From: Tethya wilhelma
Lineage: Eukaryota > Porifera > Demospongiae > Tethyida > Tethyidae
Assembly (NCBI GenBank): GCA_964030475.1
Contig: CAXIPT010000002.1
Coordinates: 3,138,925 to 3,202,924, forward strand
DNA length: 64,000 bases
Direction: 5' to 3'
A program made the translations under genes and the position numbers. The notes under the pieces were generated by a model that was not told where the DNA came from, ran no database searches, and saw nothing but the letters and a program-made list of their open reading frames with translations. How positions within the stretch are numbered: the first letter of the stretch is position 1; every line of letters begins with the position of its first letter. This document shows, piece after piece, positions 47,246 through 57,247 of this stretch.

Positions 47246-48711
47246 CTAGTATAGGTTGTCCGCTGGAAGGAGCCTCAGAATGTCTGAAATCATCTCCAGA
47301 AGCAATGGGAACCAGGTTTGTGCTGGCCACAAAGGAGCCACCAGAAGAGCTGCTTGTACCTCCTCCTCCTTGATCTTCTTGAGGCAGCGACCTATTAGTG
47401 AGAACGGGGGAAACAGATACGGACGACGTCCCTTCCACGACTGACTCAGAGCATCAACTGCTAATGACTTTGGATCTGGTCTCCAACTGTAGAAGGCTTC
47501 GATCTGTGTGTTCTTGTAACTTGCAAATAGGTCTATGTCGCATGTCCCCAACACATGCATCATCTTCTTGAAGACTGCCACGTTCAGATGCCAATCGCTT
47601 GAGTCCGTTCGATGCCGACTTTTGAAGTCCGCCCTCACATTCTGACTCCAGGGAGATGCAGAGCTTCGACAGTGATCGTACTCTTGAGACACCACTCCCA
47701 CAGGCGTAGAGCAAGGTCGCAGAGAGCTCTTGATCTGGACCCCCCTCTCTTGTTGATGTAAGAGATCGCAACCTGGTTGTCCAGATGTGTGCTCCCTGGT
47801 AATCCTAGGCAAAGCACTGTAGTGCTAAGAAGGCTCCCTTCAGCTCCAACCAATTTATGTGGTGCTTGGCTTCCTCCTGGGACCAGACGTTTCCTGTTGG
47901 TGTCTTCGATTCTTGGCAATATGCCCCCCAGCCCACTGTTGAGGCATCCGTCTCTATGTCAAGACTGGTGGGGGGATCTAAATGGGTCTGGCTACGTCCG
48001 AAGAGATGTTGTCGATCCACCACTGGAGGTCTAGTCGGGCCTCGCGAGACAACAATACTTGTTGATCGTACGAGAACTCCCGAGACACCGCCAGGTTCCT
48101 CAACCTCTGCAGAGCCCGGTAGTGGAGAGGAGCTTGGCCAATCGCAGGTGTGCAAGAGGTCAACAGCCCTATCAGGTGGGCTAACTGTCTCCCAGTTGTC
48201 TGCGTCTGGTTCTGTAGGCGGCGACACTCTTTCCTGATCTTAATTGGATACTTTCTTTTCCGGCAAGGATCGAGAGAGTCATCTTGATTGAGTTCAGCAC
48301 AAAATCGAGGAACTCCACTACTTGCTGTGGTTCCACCTGGCATTTCTTGGTATTCAGTATGAACCCTAGATGGCGTAGTAGTGCCATCGTCAGCTCCGTG
48401 TGGGCTCAAAGCTCTTCCTTTGACTCCACCATAATCAGCATGTCGTTCAGAAAGATGATTATCCGTATCCCATGCTTTCTCAGAAAAGCTGCTACAGGCT
48501 TCAACAACTTCGTGAATACCTTCGGAGCTAGGGCTAGCCCGAATGGGAGGGAAGAAAATTTGTATTGCTGACCCTCCCACTGGAACCTCAGGTACTTCCG
48601 AGCTCTCTCGTGCCTTGGAACACTCAGGTACGCATCCTGAAGATCCAGCTTGGCCATGAAGTCCCCCTGGCGTAGAATGTCCTTCAGGCTCTGAATTCCC
48701 CCTATCTTGGG
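47246..48711 (-). pseudogene. DIRS copy 1 reverse transcriptase/RNase H, broken
   Basis: DIRS-type RT and RNase H. The RT palm segment reads KLDLQDAYLSVP, and the catalytic box is FLND instead of the YLDD of copy 2. The RNase H start is ETDASTVGWGAYCQ. A segment with SWRPDPKSLAVDALSQSW follows. Several frame changes (near 48405, 48245, 47960 and 47790) break the frame. The N-terminal RT part is 19 kb away at 29769. Confidence 0.8.
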
Positions 48712-50421
48712 GTTCAGTGAGTATGTCAAGTCTAAGCTACTTAACAAGGATGACCGCTTCAGGAAGAATCCACAGTATGTGTTCTACCTGTTGTGGCAGA
48801 AGGAGATGCGTGAAGTGTCGGCAGGGGTGTACAACCTCTTGAAGTCCACTCGCATGGAGAGGCTGAGTGTCAGTTCTCTCTTACAGCAGGCTAGAAGTAG
48901 TGATGAACAACTCGAAGCCAACCTCTCCACCATGCTTCAGAGTGCCAAGCAATATTGATTCAGACGACAGAGTGAATTGAAGGCCATGATCAGAGAATTT
49001 GGTCCACCGACCTTATTTCTCACATTCAGTTGTGCCGAGTACGAAGCAACTGACATCACTGAGTACCTTCACAAGCTCAACAATGTGCCTGATAGCTACA
49101 GCATTTCAAAGCTTTGCACGGAGGATCCTATTTCTGTCAGTAGAAAATTTGACTCCAAGTTCAGGTCCTTTTTTCACAAAGTACTCTTGAATGGTGCTGT
49201 ACTGGGAGATGTAACCCACTACTACTACAAGAAGGAGTACCAGGCTCGTGGTGCTCCCCATTACCACGTCCTTTTGTGGATTCACGGAGCACCCGTCATC
49301 GGTGAAGACGACCCGAAAGATGTGCTGACCTGGATTCAGGATAGAATCACTTGCCGAATTCCCGACAAAGAGTCCAATCCTGAGTTGCACAGGTTGGTAA
49401 CACGCTACCAGATGCACAAGTGTAGTGCCTACTGTAAGCGTAAATGCAAAGTTGGTTCAGTGTTCATCACTAGCTGTAAGTTTGGCTTCCCTCGTAAAGT
49501 AGCCTACACTGCCAAGCTGAATGAGGTCAATGAGTGCCTCAAATCAAAAAAAAAAATCTACGAGTTGCGAAGGTCTGAGATGGAGGTTAGAGTCAATGAC
49601 TACAACCCCCTATTACTCTTACTTTGGAAGGCCAACATTGACATCCAATTTGTAGCTGAGTCCTCACTAGCACTAGCCCACTATGTTAGTGGGTATGTGA
49701 CCAAAGCTGAGAGAAGCAACATCCAGGACATCTGGCAAGAGGTGAGCGAGGACAAGAGTATCTACTCCAGGTTGTGGTCCTTTGGCATCCGTTCTCTGCG
49801 TACCAGGGAGTGTGGGTTGTACGAAGCTGGTGACCTACAGCTTGGTAATCACCTGACAGAGAAGTCTGACCAGGTCAGGTGGGTTGATGTGCTCATCCCA
49901 CACAAGAGGAGCCATCGACTCAAGAACCACAAAGACCTACAAGATCTTGCCAACGTCGATCCAGACAGTGACGAAATCTTTGAGGGTAACATGCTGGATG
50001 ACTTTTATCCAGACAGACCCGACTCGCTTGAAAATGTTTGTCTGTACGACTTTGTGTCCAAGTACGACTACAACGGCAGGGATGACAATGGTACAAGATG
50101 CTCAACAAGCCTCGACTTCCAAACCACAAGATCTTCAATCCTGAGAAAGAGGAACAAAGGGAAGTCTACTACTATTCCCTCTTGCTTCTGTTTGTTCCTT
50201 TCAGGGATGAGAGTGAGCTCATGGAAGATGGTGAAACAGCCGAGGAGGCCTTGGTCTCTGATGACAGCAGGGCTCACCACGAAAAGCTTCACAGGGCTCT
50301 TCAAGCACAGGCCAAGATCCAAGAGATCAATGAAGCCAGACATGCTGAGGAGAAAGACAATGGAAAAGATGAGCCTGAGAACAAGGAGGACAATGAGGAA
50401 CCTCAACTGATNAAAAAATAG
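48712..50421 (+). pseudogene. Helitron Rep domain, continuation of the N-terminal part at 27350-29768
   Basis: The frame resumes with EYVKSKLLNKDDRF, the direct continuation of the protein interrupted at 29768. A TGA at 48956-48958 replaces the Trp expected in QYW. The Helitron-like N domain follows: FGPPTLFLTFSCAEYEATD, the HUH metal motif in GAPHYHVLLW (codons 49259-49267), and YVSGYVTKAE with the candidate nucleophilic Tyr pair. Near 50090 the frame shifts and continues with KPRLPNHKIF and YYYSLLLLFVPFRDESEL to an N at 50412. The Pif1-type helicase that normally follows is absent. The element is therefore non-functional as seen. Confidence 0.9.
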
Positions 50422-50760
50422 TAGGATAGTTTACTGAAACTTCAGAGTCAAGTGAAAGTCAGTGGAAAAATGATCCAGTCAGTTTCTTTGGAAAACTGTC
50501 TTTTGAATAAGTCCGAAGTTTCCCAAAAAAGAGGGCACGGTCCAAAGAAGGCACGGTTGGTTCACTCTTTGGACATCTTAGCTCCTCAGACCTGTAGATG
50601 CTATATGAACATGAAGCTCAAACAGAGACGAAAAGCTTCAGCACTAAGGGTTTTGAAACACGTTGCACGTACCCGTGGGATATCGGGAGCGGTCGGTACG
50701 GTACCGATACCCGGTCGAGCTGACAACATGCAACGTCATCGAAATGTCACGCGCGCAATA
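50422..50760 (+). other. Unassigned 340 bp between Helitron remnant and DIRS copy 2
   Basis: Contains a basic open stretch (50452-50760) with no recognised motif. It follows an N at 50412, so its relation to the Helitron is unknown. Confidence 0.4.
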
Positions 50761-50805
50761 ATTGCTAGTCTCGCAAGGGTCTGTTGACCTGATGGGAGAC
50801 TCTAA

Positions 50806-50962
50806 TTCTACGAGTGACAAGACAAATACATGACAAGTGTATTTGGCCTCCAAATACCCGAAAACAGCAAAAATATTTAAAGAATTCAATTATAATTTAA
50901 GCATCTGCGCATGCGTATATAATGTCATGTGACCCTCAGAAAAGGCGGCCTCTTTTTTTGTA
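50806..50962. repeat. DIRS copy 2 inverted terminal repeat, recombinase side
   Basis: Reverse-complementary to 55927-56060. It contains TGCGCATGCGTA (50906-50917) followed by TATATAATG, which could serve as promoter elements. The outermost 45 bp differ between the two ends. Confidence 0.85.
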
Positions 50963-51306
50963 AGAAGCCTAAATACGAGTATGCCTGAACACATGTAAGA
51001 ACTTTGGATCACCATGAACTTGAAACAAACTAGTATAACATCATTGAAATAATATATGCAATCGTGAGAAATACAGTGAGATTTACTACACGGATCCACC
51101 TTGAAACTACATAGTACTGAAAGGTGTAGACAGAATCGACTATCACATAATGTGAGAGTTACATAGATGATTGAGTAGAAAGAGAAAATGTTCTACTGAA
51201 GATCTGCAAACCCTACTCATTAGCAGAGGTGCCTCCCACGAGTTAATGTATGTGACATGTAAAAAACCCCAGGGAGGGAATAAGTACGTATAGTTTACAG
51301 GGTGGG

Positions 51307-51420
51307 TTGTCATGTATTTGTCTTGTCACTCGTAGAATTAGAGTCTCCCATCAGGTCAACAGACCCTTGCGAGACTAGCAATTCTACTTCGTGACAAGAC
51401 TGCATACATGACAAGTGTAT
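51307..51420. repeat. DIRS copy 2 internal complementary region
   Basis: Composed of the reverse complement of the left extremity (51307-51383) fused to the reverse complement of the right extremity (51380-51420), meeting at AGCAATTCTAC. This is exactly the junction expected in a circular DIRS intermediate. Confidence 0.9.
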
Positions 51421-51442
51421 GTTCAAAGTTACACTATGCAGG

Positions 51443-52480
51443 TCACATACCATTCAACACTAGGTTGCTGAAATTGGATGCTTCCATGGAAGGTTTCTTA
51501 TAGAACCTAACAAAGGTACTCTCCCTCTTCCAGTTTCCTGCTTTCAGGATATCTTTGATTGAAGCTCCTGCCTTGTGTGCTGCAGACACTGATGCAGTTC
51601 TTACAGAGTGACCCTTGAAGATACTCACATCAATGTTAGCCTCTGCTAACATGCTTTTCATCCATCTAGACAAGGTAGATGTAGACGCTTGACCATGTGG
51701 CTTCCTTGTAGAAATGAACAGGGCTGTGACCACCCCACGTATGTCTTTGGATCTTCTGATATACTCTTCCAACAATTCTACTGGGCAGATTTCCTTGGAC
51801 TCGAAACGAGGGTACGACACCTCACAAGGAGGACCGGAGTGTCTTGTCTTGCTGAGACCTGAGATTTGGAAGACAGCTCCTTCCTGAGTCAAGCTCATAA
51901 ACCGAGTGTCCAGCAGGTGTAAGTCAGATGCCCCGTCGGCATCGCTGAGCGCCAACAATGTCACCAGCTTCCAGGGGAGCTTCTGTAAGCTCAAGTCTTT
52001 CGCCTTTGGCATTCCTGCCATGTAGTCTAACACTGTCTTCACGTCCCATACTGAGGAGTAGTGAGGTCTAGGAGGCCGAGAGTTAAAAGCTCCTTGCATG
52101 AACCTCTTCACTGTAGGGTTTTGACCTACTTTTTGAGCATGAATTGCAGAGATTGCGGAACGATACGAATTAATAGTAGAATACTCTTTACCTTCCTTGA
52201 AGAGCTCAGAGAGGAAAGTGACTACCTCTGCTACAGAGGCCTCAGTGGGATCTGTCCCCCTTTCACGAGACCAATCAATCCATCTCTCCCAGCATGATCT
52301 GTAAGAGGATGTAGTTGAGTCTCTCCATGAGGCACAGTAGATATCGTCAGCTTCTCCAGCAATCCCTTGTGCTTTAAGGGACTCCCGGATATACTCCAGG
52401 CCACTAGCTTCAGCCTCTGCTGGACTTGTAGAGGGTGTGGATTCCCGAGAGGGTCGGACACTAGTAGGTTGTCCGCTGGA
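51443..52480 (-). pseudogene. DIRS copy 2 tyrosine recombinase, active-site Arg changed
   Basis: Enzyme that would integrate the circular cDNA by site-specific recombination. The frame runs from about 52480 (IRESLKAQGIAGEADD, then YRSCWERWIDWSRERG) to the stop at 51443 with no break seen. Catalytic pattern: the first Arg position reads DADGASDL (Gly; Arg in copy 1), then KGHSVR (His, Arg) and TFVRFYKKP (Tyr). The loss of the first catalytic Arg should inactivate it. Start not certain because upstream sequence overlaps the RNase H frame. Confidence 0.85.
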
Positions 52481-52502
52481 AGGAGCCTCGGAATGTCTGA
52501 AC

Positions 52503-54262
52503 TCATCTCCAGAGCAATGGGAACCAGGTTTGTGCTGGCCACAAAGGAACCACCTGAAGAGCTGCTTGCACCTCCTCCTCCTTGATCTTCTTGAGGCAGC
52601 GACCTATTAGTGAGAACGGGGGAAACAGATACGGACGACGTTCCTTCCACGACTGACTCAGAGCATCAACTGCTAATGACTTCGGATCTGGTCTCCAACT
52701 GTAGAAGGCTTCGATCTGTGTGTTCTTGTAACTCGCGAATATGGCTATGTCGCATGTCCCCAACACACGCATCATCTTCTTGAAGACTGCCAAGTTCAGA
52801 TGCCAATCGCTTGAGTCCGTTCAATGCCGACTTTCAAAGTCCGCCCTCACATTCTGACTCCGGGGAGATGCCGAGCTTCGGCAGTGATCGTTCTCTTGAG
52901 ACACCACTCCCACAGGCGTAGAGCAAGGTCGCAGAGGGCTCTTGATCTGGTCCCCCCTCTCTTGTTGATGTAAGAGATCGCAACCTGGTTGTCCATCCTC
53001 AGTAAGGTGTGTGCTCCCTGGTAATCCTTGGCAAAGCACTGTAGTGCTAAGAAGGCTCCCTTCAGCTCCAACCAATTTATGTGGTGCTTGGCTTCCTCCT
53101 GGGAACAGACGTTTTCTGTTGGTGTCTTCATTTCTTGGCAATATGCCCCCCAGCCCACTGTCGAGGCATCCGTCTCTAATGTCAACACTGGTGGGGGGAT
53201 CTGAGTGGGTCTGGCTACCTCCGACGAGATGTTGTCGATCCACCACTGGAGGTCTAGTCGGGCATCGCGAGACAACAATACTTGTTGATCGTACGAGAAC
53301 TCCCGAGACACCGCCAGGTTCCTCAACCTCTGCAGAGCCCGGTAGTGGAGGGGAGCTTGGCCAATCGCAGGCGTGCAAGAGGTCAACAGCCCTATCAGGT
53401 GGGCTAACTGTCTCCCGGTTGTCTGCGTCTGGTTCTGTAGGCGGCGACACTCTTTCCTGATCTTGGATACCTTCTCTTCCGGCAAGGAGAGAGTCATCTT
53501 GATTGAGTTCAGCACAAAACCGAGGAACTCTACCACTTGCTGTGGTTCCACCAGGCATTTCTTGGTATTCAGTATGAACCCTAGATGGCGTAGTAGTGCC
53601 ATCGTCAGCTCCGCGTGGGCTCGAAGCTCTTCCTTCGACTCCGCCATAATCAGCATGTCGTCCAGATAGCTGATTATCCGTATCCCCTGCTTTCTCAGAA
53701 AGCTGCTACAGGCTTCAACAACTTCGTGAATACCATCGGAGCTGGGGCTAGCCCGAATGGGAGGGAAGAGAATTCGTATTGCTGACCCTCCCACTGGAAC
53801 CTCAGGTACCTTCGAGCTCTCTCGTGCCTTGGAACACTCAGGTACGCATCCTGAAGATCCAGCTTGGCCATGAAGTCCCCCTGGCGTAGAATGTCCTTCA
53901 GGCTCTGAATTCCCTCTATCTTGAAGTGAGAGATTTTCAAGTGTGTATTGAGGGATCTCAGGTTGATAACCGGCCTCCAGCCGCCGTCCTTCTTGGGAAC
54001 CAGAAAAATGTTGCTGTAATATCCCTTACTCGGGGAAATTCCATTTGGGTTATAGCCAATGATTGAAGTGATGGAGAAGCCTGGGATACTACTGCCCCTT
54101 CGATGAGGCTGTTGGGTGGTTGGGGCGTTTCCCCTTGTTCTGCTGATGTTGCTGACGATTGAAAAGCGGTCTGTAGGTTCGCCCCGACCCCCGTCCGCAT
54201 TCGGAGGTGGGGCCCTGTCGAAAAAACTTCGTGTTTTTCTGCCCCGACGATGTCTTGGATAC
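52503..54262 (-). pseudogene. DIRS copy 2 reverse transcriptase and RNase H, one RT frameshift
   Basis: Copies element RNA into DNA and removes the RNA strand. The N-terminal part, to about 53695, holds KLDLQDAYLSVPRHERARRY and FSSLPFGLAP. One A is missing near 53698 compared with copy 1, shifting the frame. The rest (52847-53794) has the intact catalytic box ISYLDDMLIM, then GFVLNSIKMTLSLPEEKV and the RNase H motif ETDASTVGWGAYCQ with later acidic positions (LELKGAFLAL, MDNQVAISYI). 52503-52793 supplies the conserved tail (FYSWRPDPKSLAVDALSQSW). Apart from frame breaks near 53698 and 52820 the protein is well kept. Confidence 0.88.
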
Positions 54263-55361
54263 CTCCACCTTAACTACGAGTTATCTTCAATCACGAGCCA
54301 TCAGAGACGTGAGCTTTCAAAAGGCTTTTGCAGGTACTCAAATATACTCTAACCTTTCTTATATATGCAAACAATAAGATCTTCGATTCGTCTTCCGAAC
54401 AGTATACGTGATGCTATTGTTGCAAATTACAATTTCCCTTAAATAGAGCATATCTAGTGCATCTTGGAGGAGACCTTCTTCATGGCAGCTAGCGATTCAG
54501 CCCTATCAGTGAGTGCCTTGTGCACCTTACTCCCAAAGAGGAGTTTCTCATCAGGTTAGTGCTCCTGGCATATGCCAGCAAGGGCCGACCCCAGAGTAGG
54601 ATTCTGCTTCCGAAGTTCATCTTAAAGACGATGTTGTCCCTTCTGCACTGCGACACATAGTTGCTGGAGTTCCCAATAAGGACCAGATCTAGCTAGAGTC
54701 TTCTGGATCATTTCCAGGATGCAATCAACGGGCATAAAGTGTTCATGGCCACTCGAGGCTGAAGCCTTGCTCATCCAGGTCCCTCCATAAACTCAGTGCT
54801 GGTGCTGCTGCCGCATTGATTCACCGAGGACTGGATGCACTTATAGGTATCATCCACTTTCTTAGGGAAGGATTTACCCATAAAATCCTTAATAGCATCA
54901 TCTGTCTTCAAGCATTGCAGGGCAGTTAAGTCTGGGAGTGGATTCTCCCTGCTCATTGCCTTCCTTAAGCTACCTTTTGGGCAGGAACGAAAATGCTTCT
55001 GAGCATATTTCTCAATTGGCTCTGGGAGCTTCTTCCTCGCCCTTTCATAAGAGTCAGGATCGAAAGGTTCGGCCAGAGTTGGCTCCTCATCCTCTTCCTC
55101 CGACTCCAGCTCTATGTACTCTGGGTCAAAATAACGGGGTTTCTTACTTTCCCCTCCCTTGGGTGCCCCATCGTCTCTCTTCCTCTTGCCCTTAGCCATG
55201 GAGCTAGACATTGACAGAACTAAGGGTGGGTTCCATGTGAGTGGAGCTTGGTAAGCAATATTTGCCATGTAGTCAATTGCACCCTGAACCCATGCAGAGC
55301 TCTGTTGACCTGTGGGCAATGCATTAATGTTTGGTTTTGAGAGGTTGTACTCTGGACCCAC
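54130..55361 (-). pseudogene. DIRS copy 2 gag-like protein with insertion
   Basis: Open from MGPEYNLSKPNINALP at 55361 down to 54771, with a Lys/Arg patch (KGKRKRDD), an acidic run (ELESEEEDEEPTLAEP) and FMGKSFPKKVDDTYKCIQSS. It continues in shifted frames to about 54130. A 196-bp insertion at 54267-54462 splits the part before the basic tail. Family typical of DIRS first ORFs. Confidence 0.75.
54267..54462. other. 196-bp insertion in DIRS copy 2 gag
   Basis: Absent from DIRS copy 1, where CCTCCGTCTTGGAGG is continuous at 30103-30117. It has no GT-AG pair in the gag direction, so it is not an intron. No terminal repeats recognised; origin unknown. Confidence 0.65.
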
Positions 55362-55926
55362 GCAGAGTTCCGTGGACTCTGTGGGAAATAATAGACAGTA
55401 TGATGGGCTAAGCCTTAATGCATACTGTTCCTGCTTACTGTGAGCAGAGTCTGATCTATTGAACTCTGGACCCCGGTGCCTTGTGGCACAGCAGAATTAA
55501 CTGATCCTGCATGGGGAAGAGAGCAATCAGACGGTGAGACAGTCTGGGATCTGGATAAAACCGTCCCGCTTACTATCAGGTGAGACAGTCTGGGATCTGG
55601 ATAAAACCGTCCCGCTTACTGTCAGCAGTCTGGGATATGGGCAATTTCCAATCCCGCTTACTGCCTGTCCAGGTTGAAAAACCCTGGCCTGGGCCATTGA
55701 GGCCCCACTCGTACCCGGGGGAGGAGTCACGTAAGGGTTCGTGACCGCCCCTACATAGTTCTGTGGGTTAGATATCCTTGTGCCGTCTGCACTTGAAAAT
55801 TCTGTGCTTGAGGAGCTCCTAGGAGCGTGTTGATGTTATAACTCATCTTGTCACTCGAGGTAGAAAGCGTAAAACTGCGACTTCGGTAGTAAAACTAGCA
55901 CTGTCAACTACACTCGCTAAATTTCT
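55362..55926 (-). other. DIRS copy 2 leader with tandem repeats
   Basis: Two to three copies of a roughly 42-bp unit (CAGTCTGGGATCTGGATAAA) at 55538-55630. A short open frame is present but shows no known motif. Probably 5' untranslated leader. Confidence 0.55.
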
Positions 55927-56090
55927 TCGAGCAAAAAAAAGAGGCCGCCTTTTCTGAGGGTCACATGACATTATATATGCATGCGCAGATGCTTAAATTA
56001 TAATTGAATTCTTTAAATATTTTTGCTGTTTTCGGGTATTTGGAGGCCAAATACACTTGTCATGTATGCAGTCTTGTCACGAAGTAGAAT
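55927..56090. repeat. DIRS copy 2 inverted terminal repeat, gag side
   Basis: Reverse complement of the other terminal repeat except for the outermost segment CATGTATGCAGTCTTGTCAC plus GAAGTAGAAT. It contains TGCGCATGC and TTATATATG motifs upstream of gag, so it is the likely promoter side. Confidence 0.8.
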
Positions 56091-56866
56091 GAGTGGATGT
56101 ACCAGACCCTTTTTTGCTAGGTTTTAGGGTCTGGTGCCCAGACTAGAGTAGATGTGAGAAACCACATTTTATAGTTAATGGGACAGTTTTCCAATGTACA
56201 ACAATTGTCATACAAATTATACTATTAGTAGTTCACTTTATGCACATGCAACACAGAATTTGACATGAAAACAAAATATAATAATAATTATAGCCATTCC
56301 CACTAGTTTAACTATGCCATGATATTCAAAGCATACGAAGAAAGTTACATTTTGAAAAAAAATTATAGCTTGAAAATGATTAGTTGCAGGTCAAAGTTTT
56401 TTTTTTCCTTGCATAACTTAGGTTTCTGTCTGAGGAGTGAAAGTAGGAAGCCACATGAATCACATTTGAAACTATTATGTTTCTGAGAGAGATAAAACTA
56501 AACAGTCCTGTTAAATGTTATAGAACAGTGACACGTACTGATAGAAAAAGGAATAAATTTAGAAGCAGTCTGGAATCATCCTTGTGTGCCCCATTAATTT
56601 TACTTGCATATGCCTTCAGTTCCTATTCATCCCAGTTTAACAATGATGTTCAAAGCATACGAAGAAAGTTACAAATCGTATGGCTCATGTAGTAGTGTAG
56701 ACTAGCAAGAAATCATATGGCTCAGTGTATAAAAGAATCATACTTTTTAGTGGCATTTGAAAATTTAGTAGTCTTAGTTTAACCTGTTCCTATACCCATG
56801 CATGCAGGAAATCTCAAACCAGACAGTCACACTATAATAAACATACGATGTCATGTATGCATGAAT
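56091..56866. other. Spacer downstream of the death-fold gene
   Basis: AT-rich. It has a small hairpin (CCAGACCC at 56101-56108 with GGGTCTGG at 56128-56135) and a duplicated motif CAAAGCATACGAAGAAAGTT near 56329 and 56651. No gene seen. Confidence 0.5.
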
Positions 56867-57190
56867 TCACACCTTAATGATGTCAGATATGACAAATCCC
56901 TTCTTCATTGCCTTTTTAAAGTGTCGTCTAGCTTCACTCGTACCTGTTGAGAGTGGAGGAAGAGAATATTTTAAGTGAAATATCAATAATTGTTACACAC
57001 GCACACACATTTCATAAAATAGTCGCCCGACCCTTAGATGGGGGCTACATGGTCAAGTGAGGCTTGATAAAGAGCATATGCAACTACTTTGCTTGCGTTG
57101 ACCCCTGTGACCCCTGTATAGCTATTCTATTCACAGTCACCTCCACCCATCCAGTAACTGGCAATATACAAACTTTGGTAGCTATAAGTA

Positions 57191-57247
<57 letters not shown>

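Larger units (their letters stand above)
45619..48711 (-). mobile_element. DIRS copy 1, recombinase/RT-side half
   Basis: Begins with the outer end ATTGCTAGTC at 45619 directly against satellite. It then holds the internal complementary region (46165-46276), the tyrosine recombinase region and the RNase H/RT region. It stops at 48711 inside the RT where Helitron sequence resumes. It matches 50761-53925 of DIRS copy 2 and complements the half at 29769-32063. Confidence 0.9.
50761..56090 (-). mobile_element. DIRS-type retrotransposon copy 2, contiguous
   Basis: 5.3 kb from ATTGCTAG (50761) to GTAGAAT (56090), read on the - strand as leader, gag, RT/RNase H, tyrosine recombinase. Inverted terminal repeats are about 50806-50962 and 55927-56060. 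An internal complementary region lies at 51307-51420. No target duplication is visible, as expected for recombinase-driven integration. It has one frameshift in RT, a catalytic Arg change in the recombinase and a 196-bp insertion in gag, so it is defective. Confidence 0.93.

Noticed and set aside
47152..48237. + strand open frames across the DIRS elements (also near 53011-53669)
   Set aside because: They are antisense shadows of the RT/RNase H and recombinase frames, which carry the recognisable motifs.
54267..54462. Intron in DIRS copy 2 gag
   Set aside because: No GT-AG borders in the coding direction and copy 1 lacks it; treated as an insertion.
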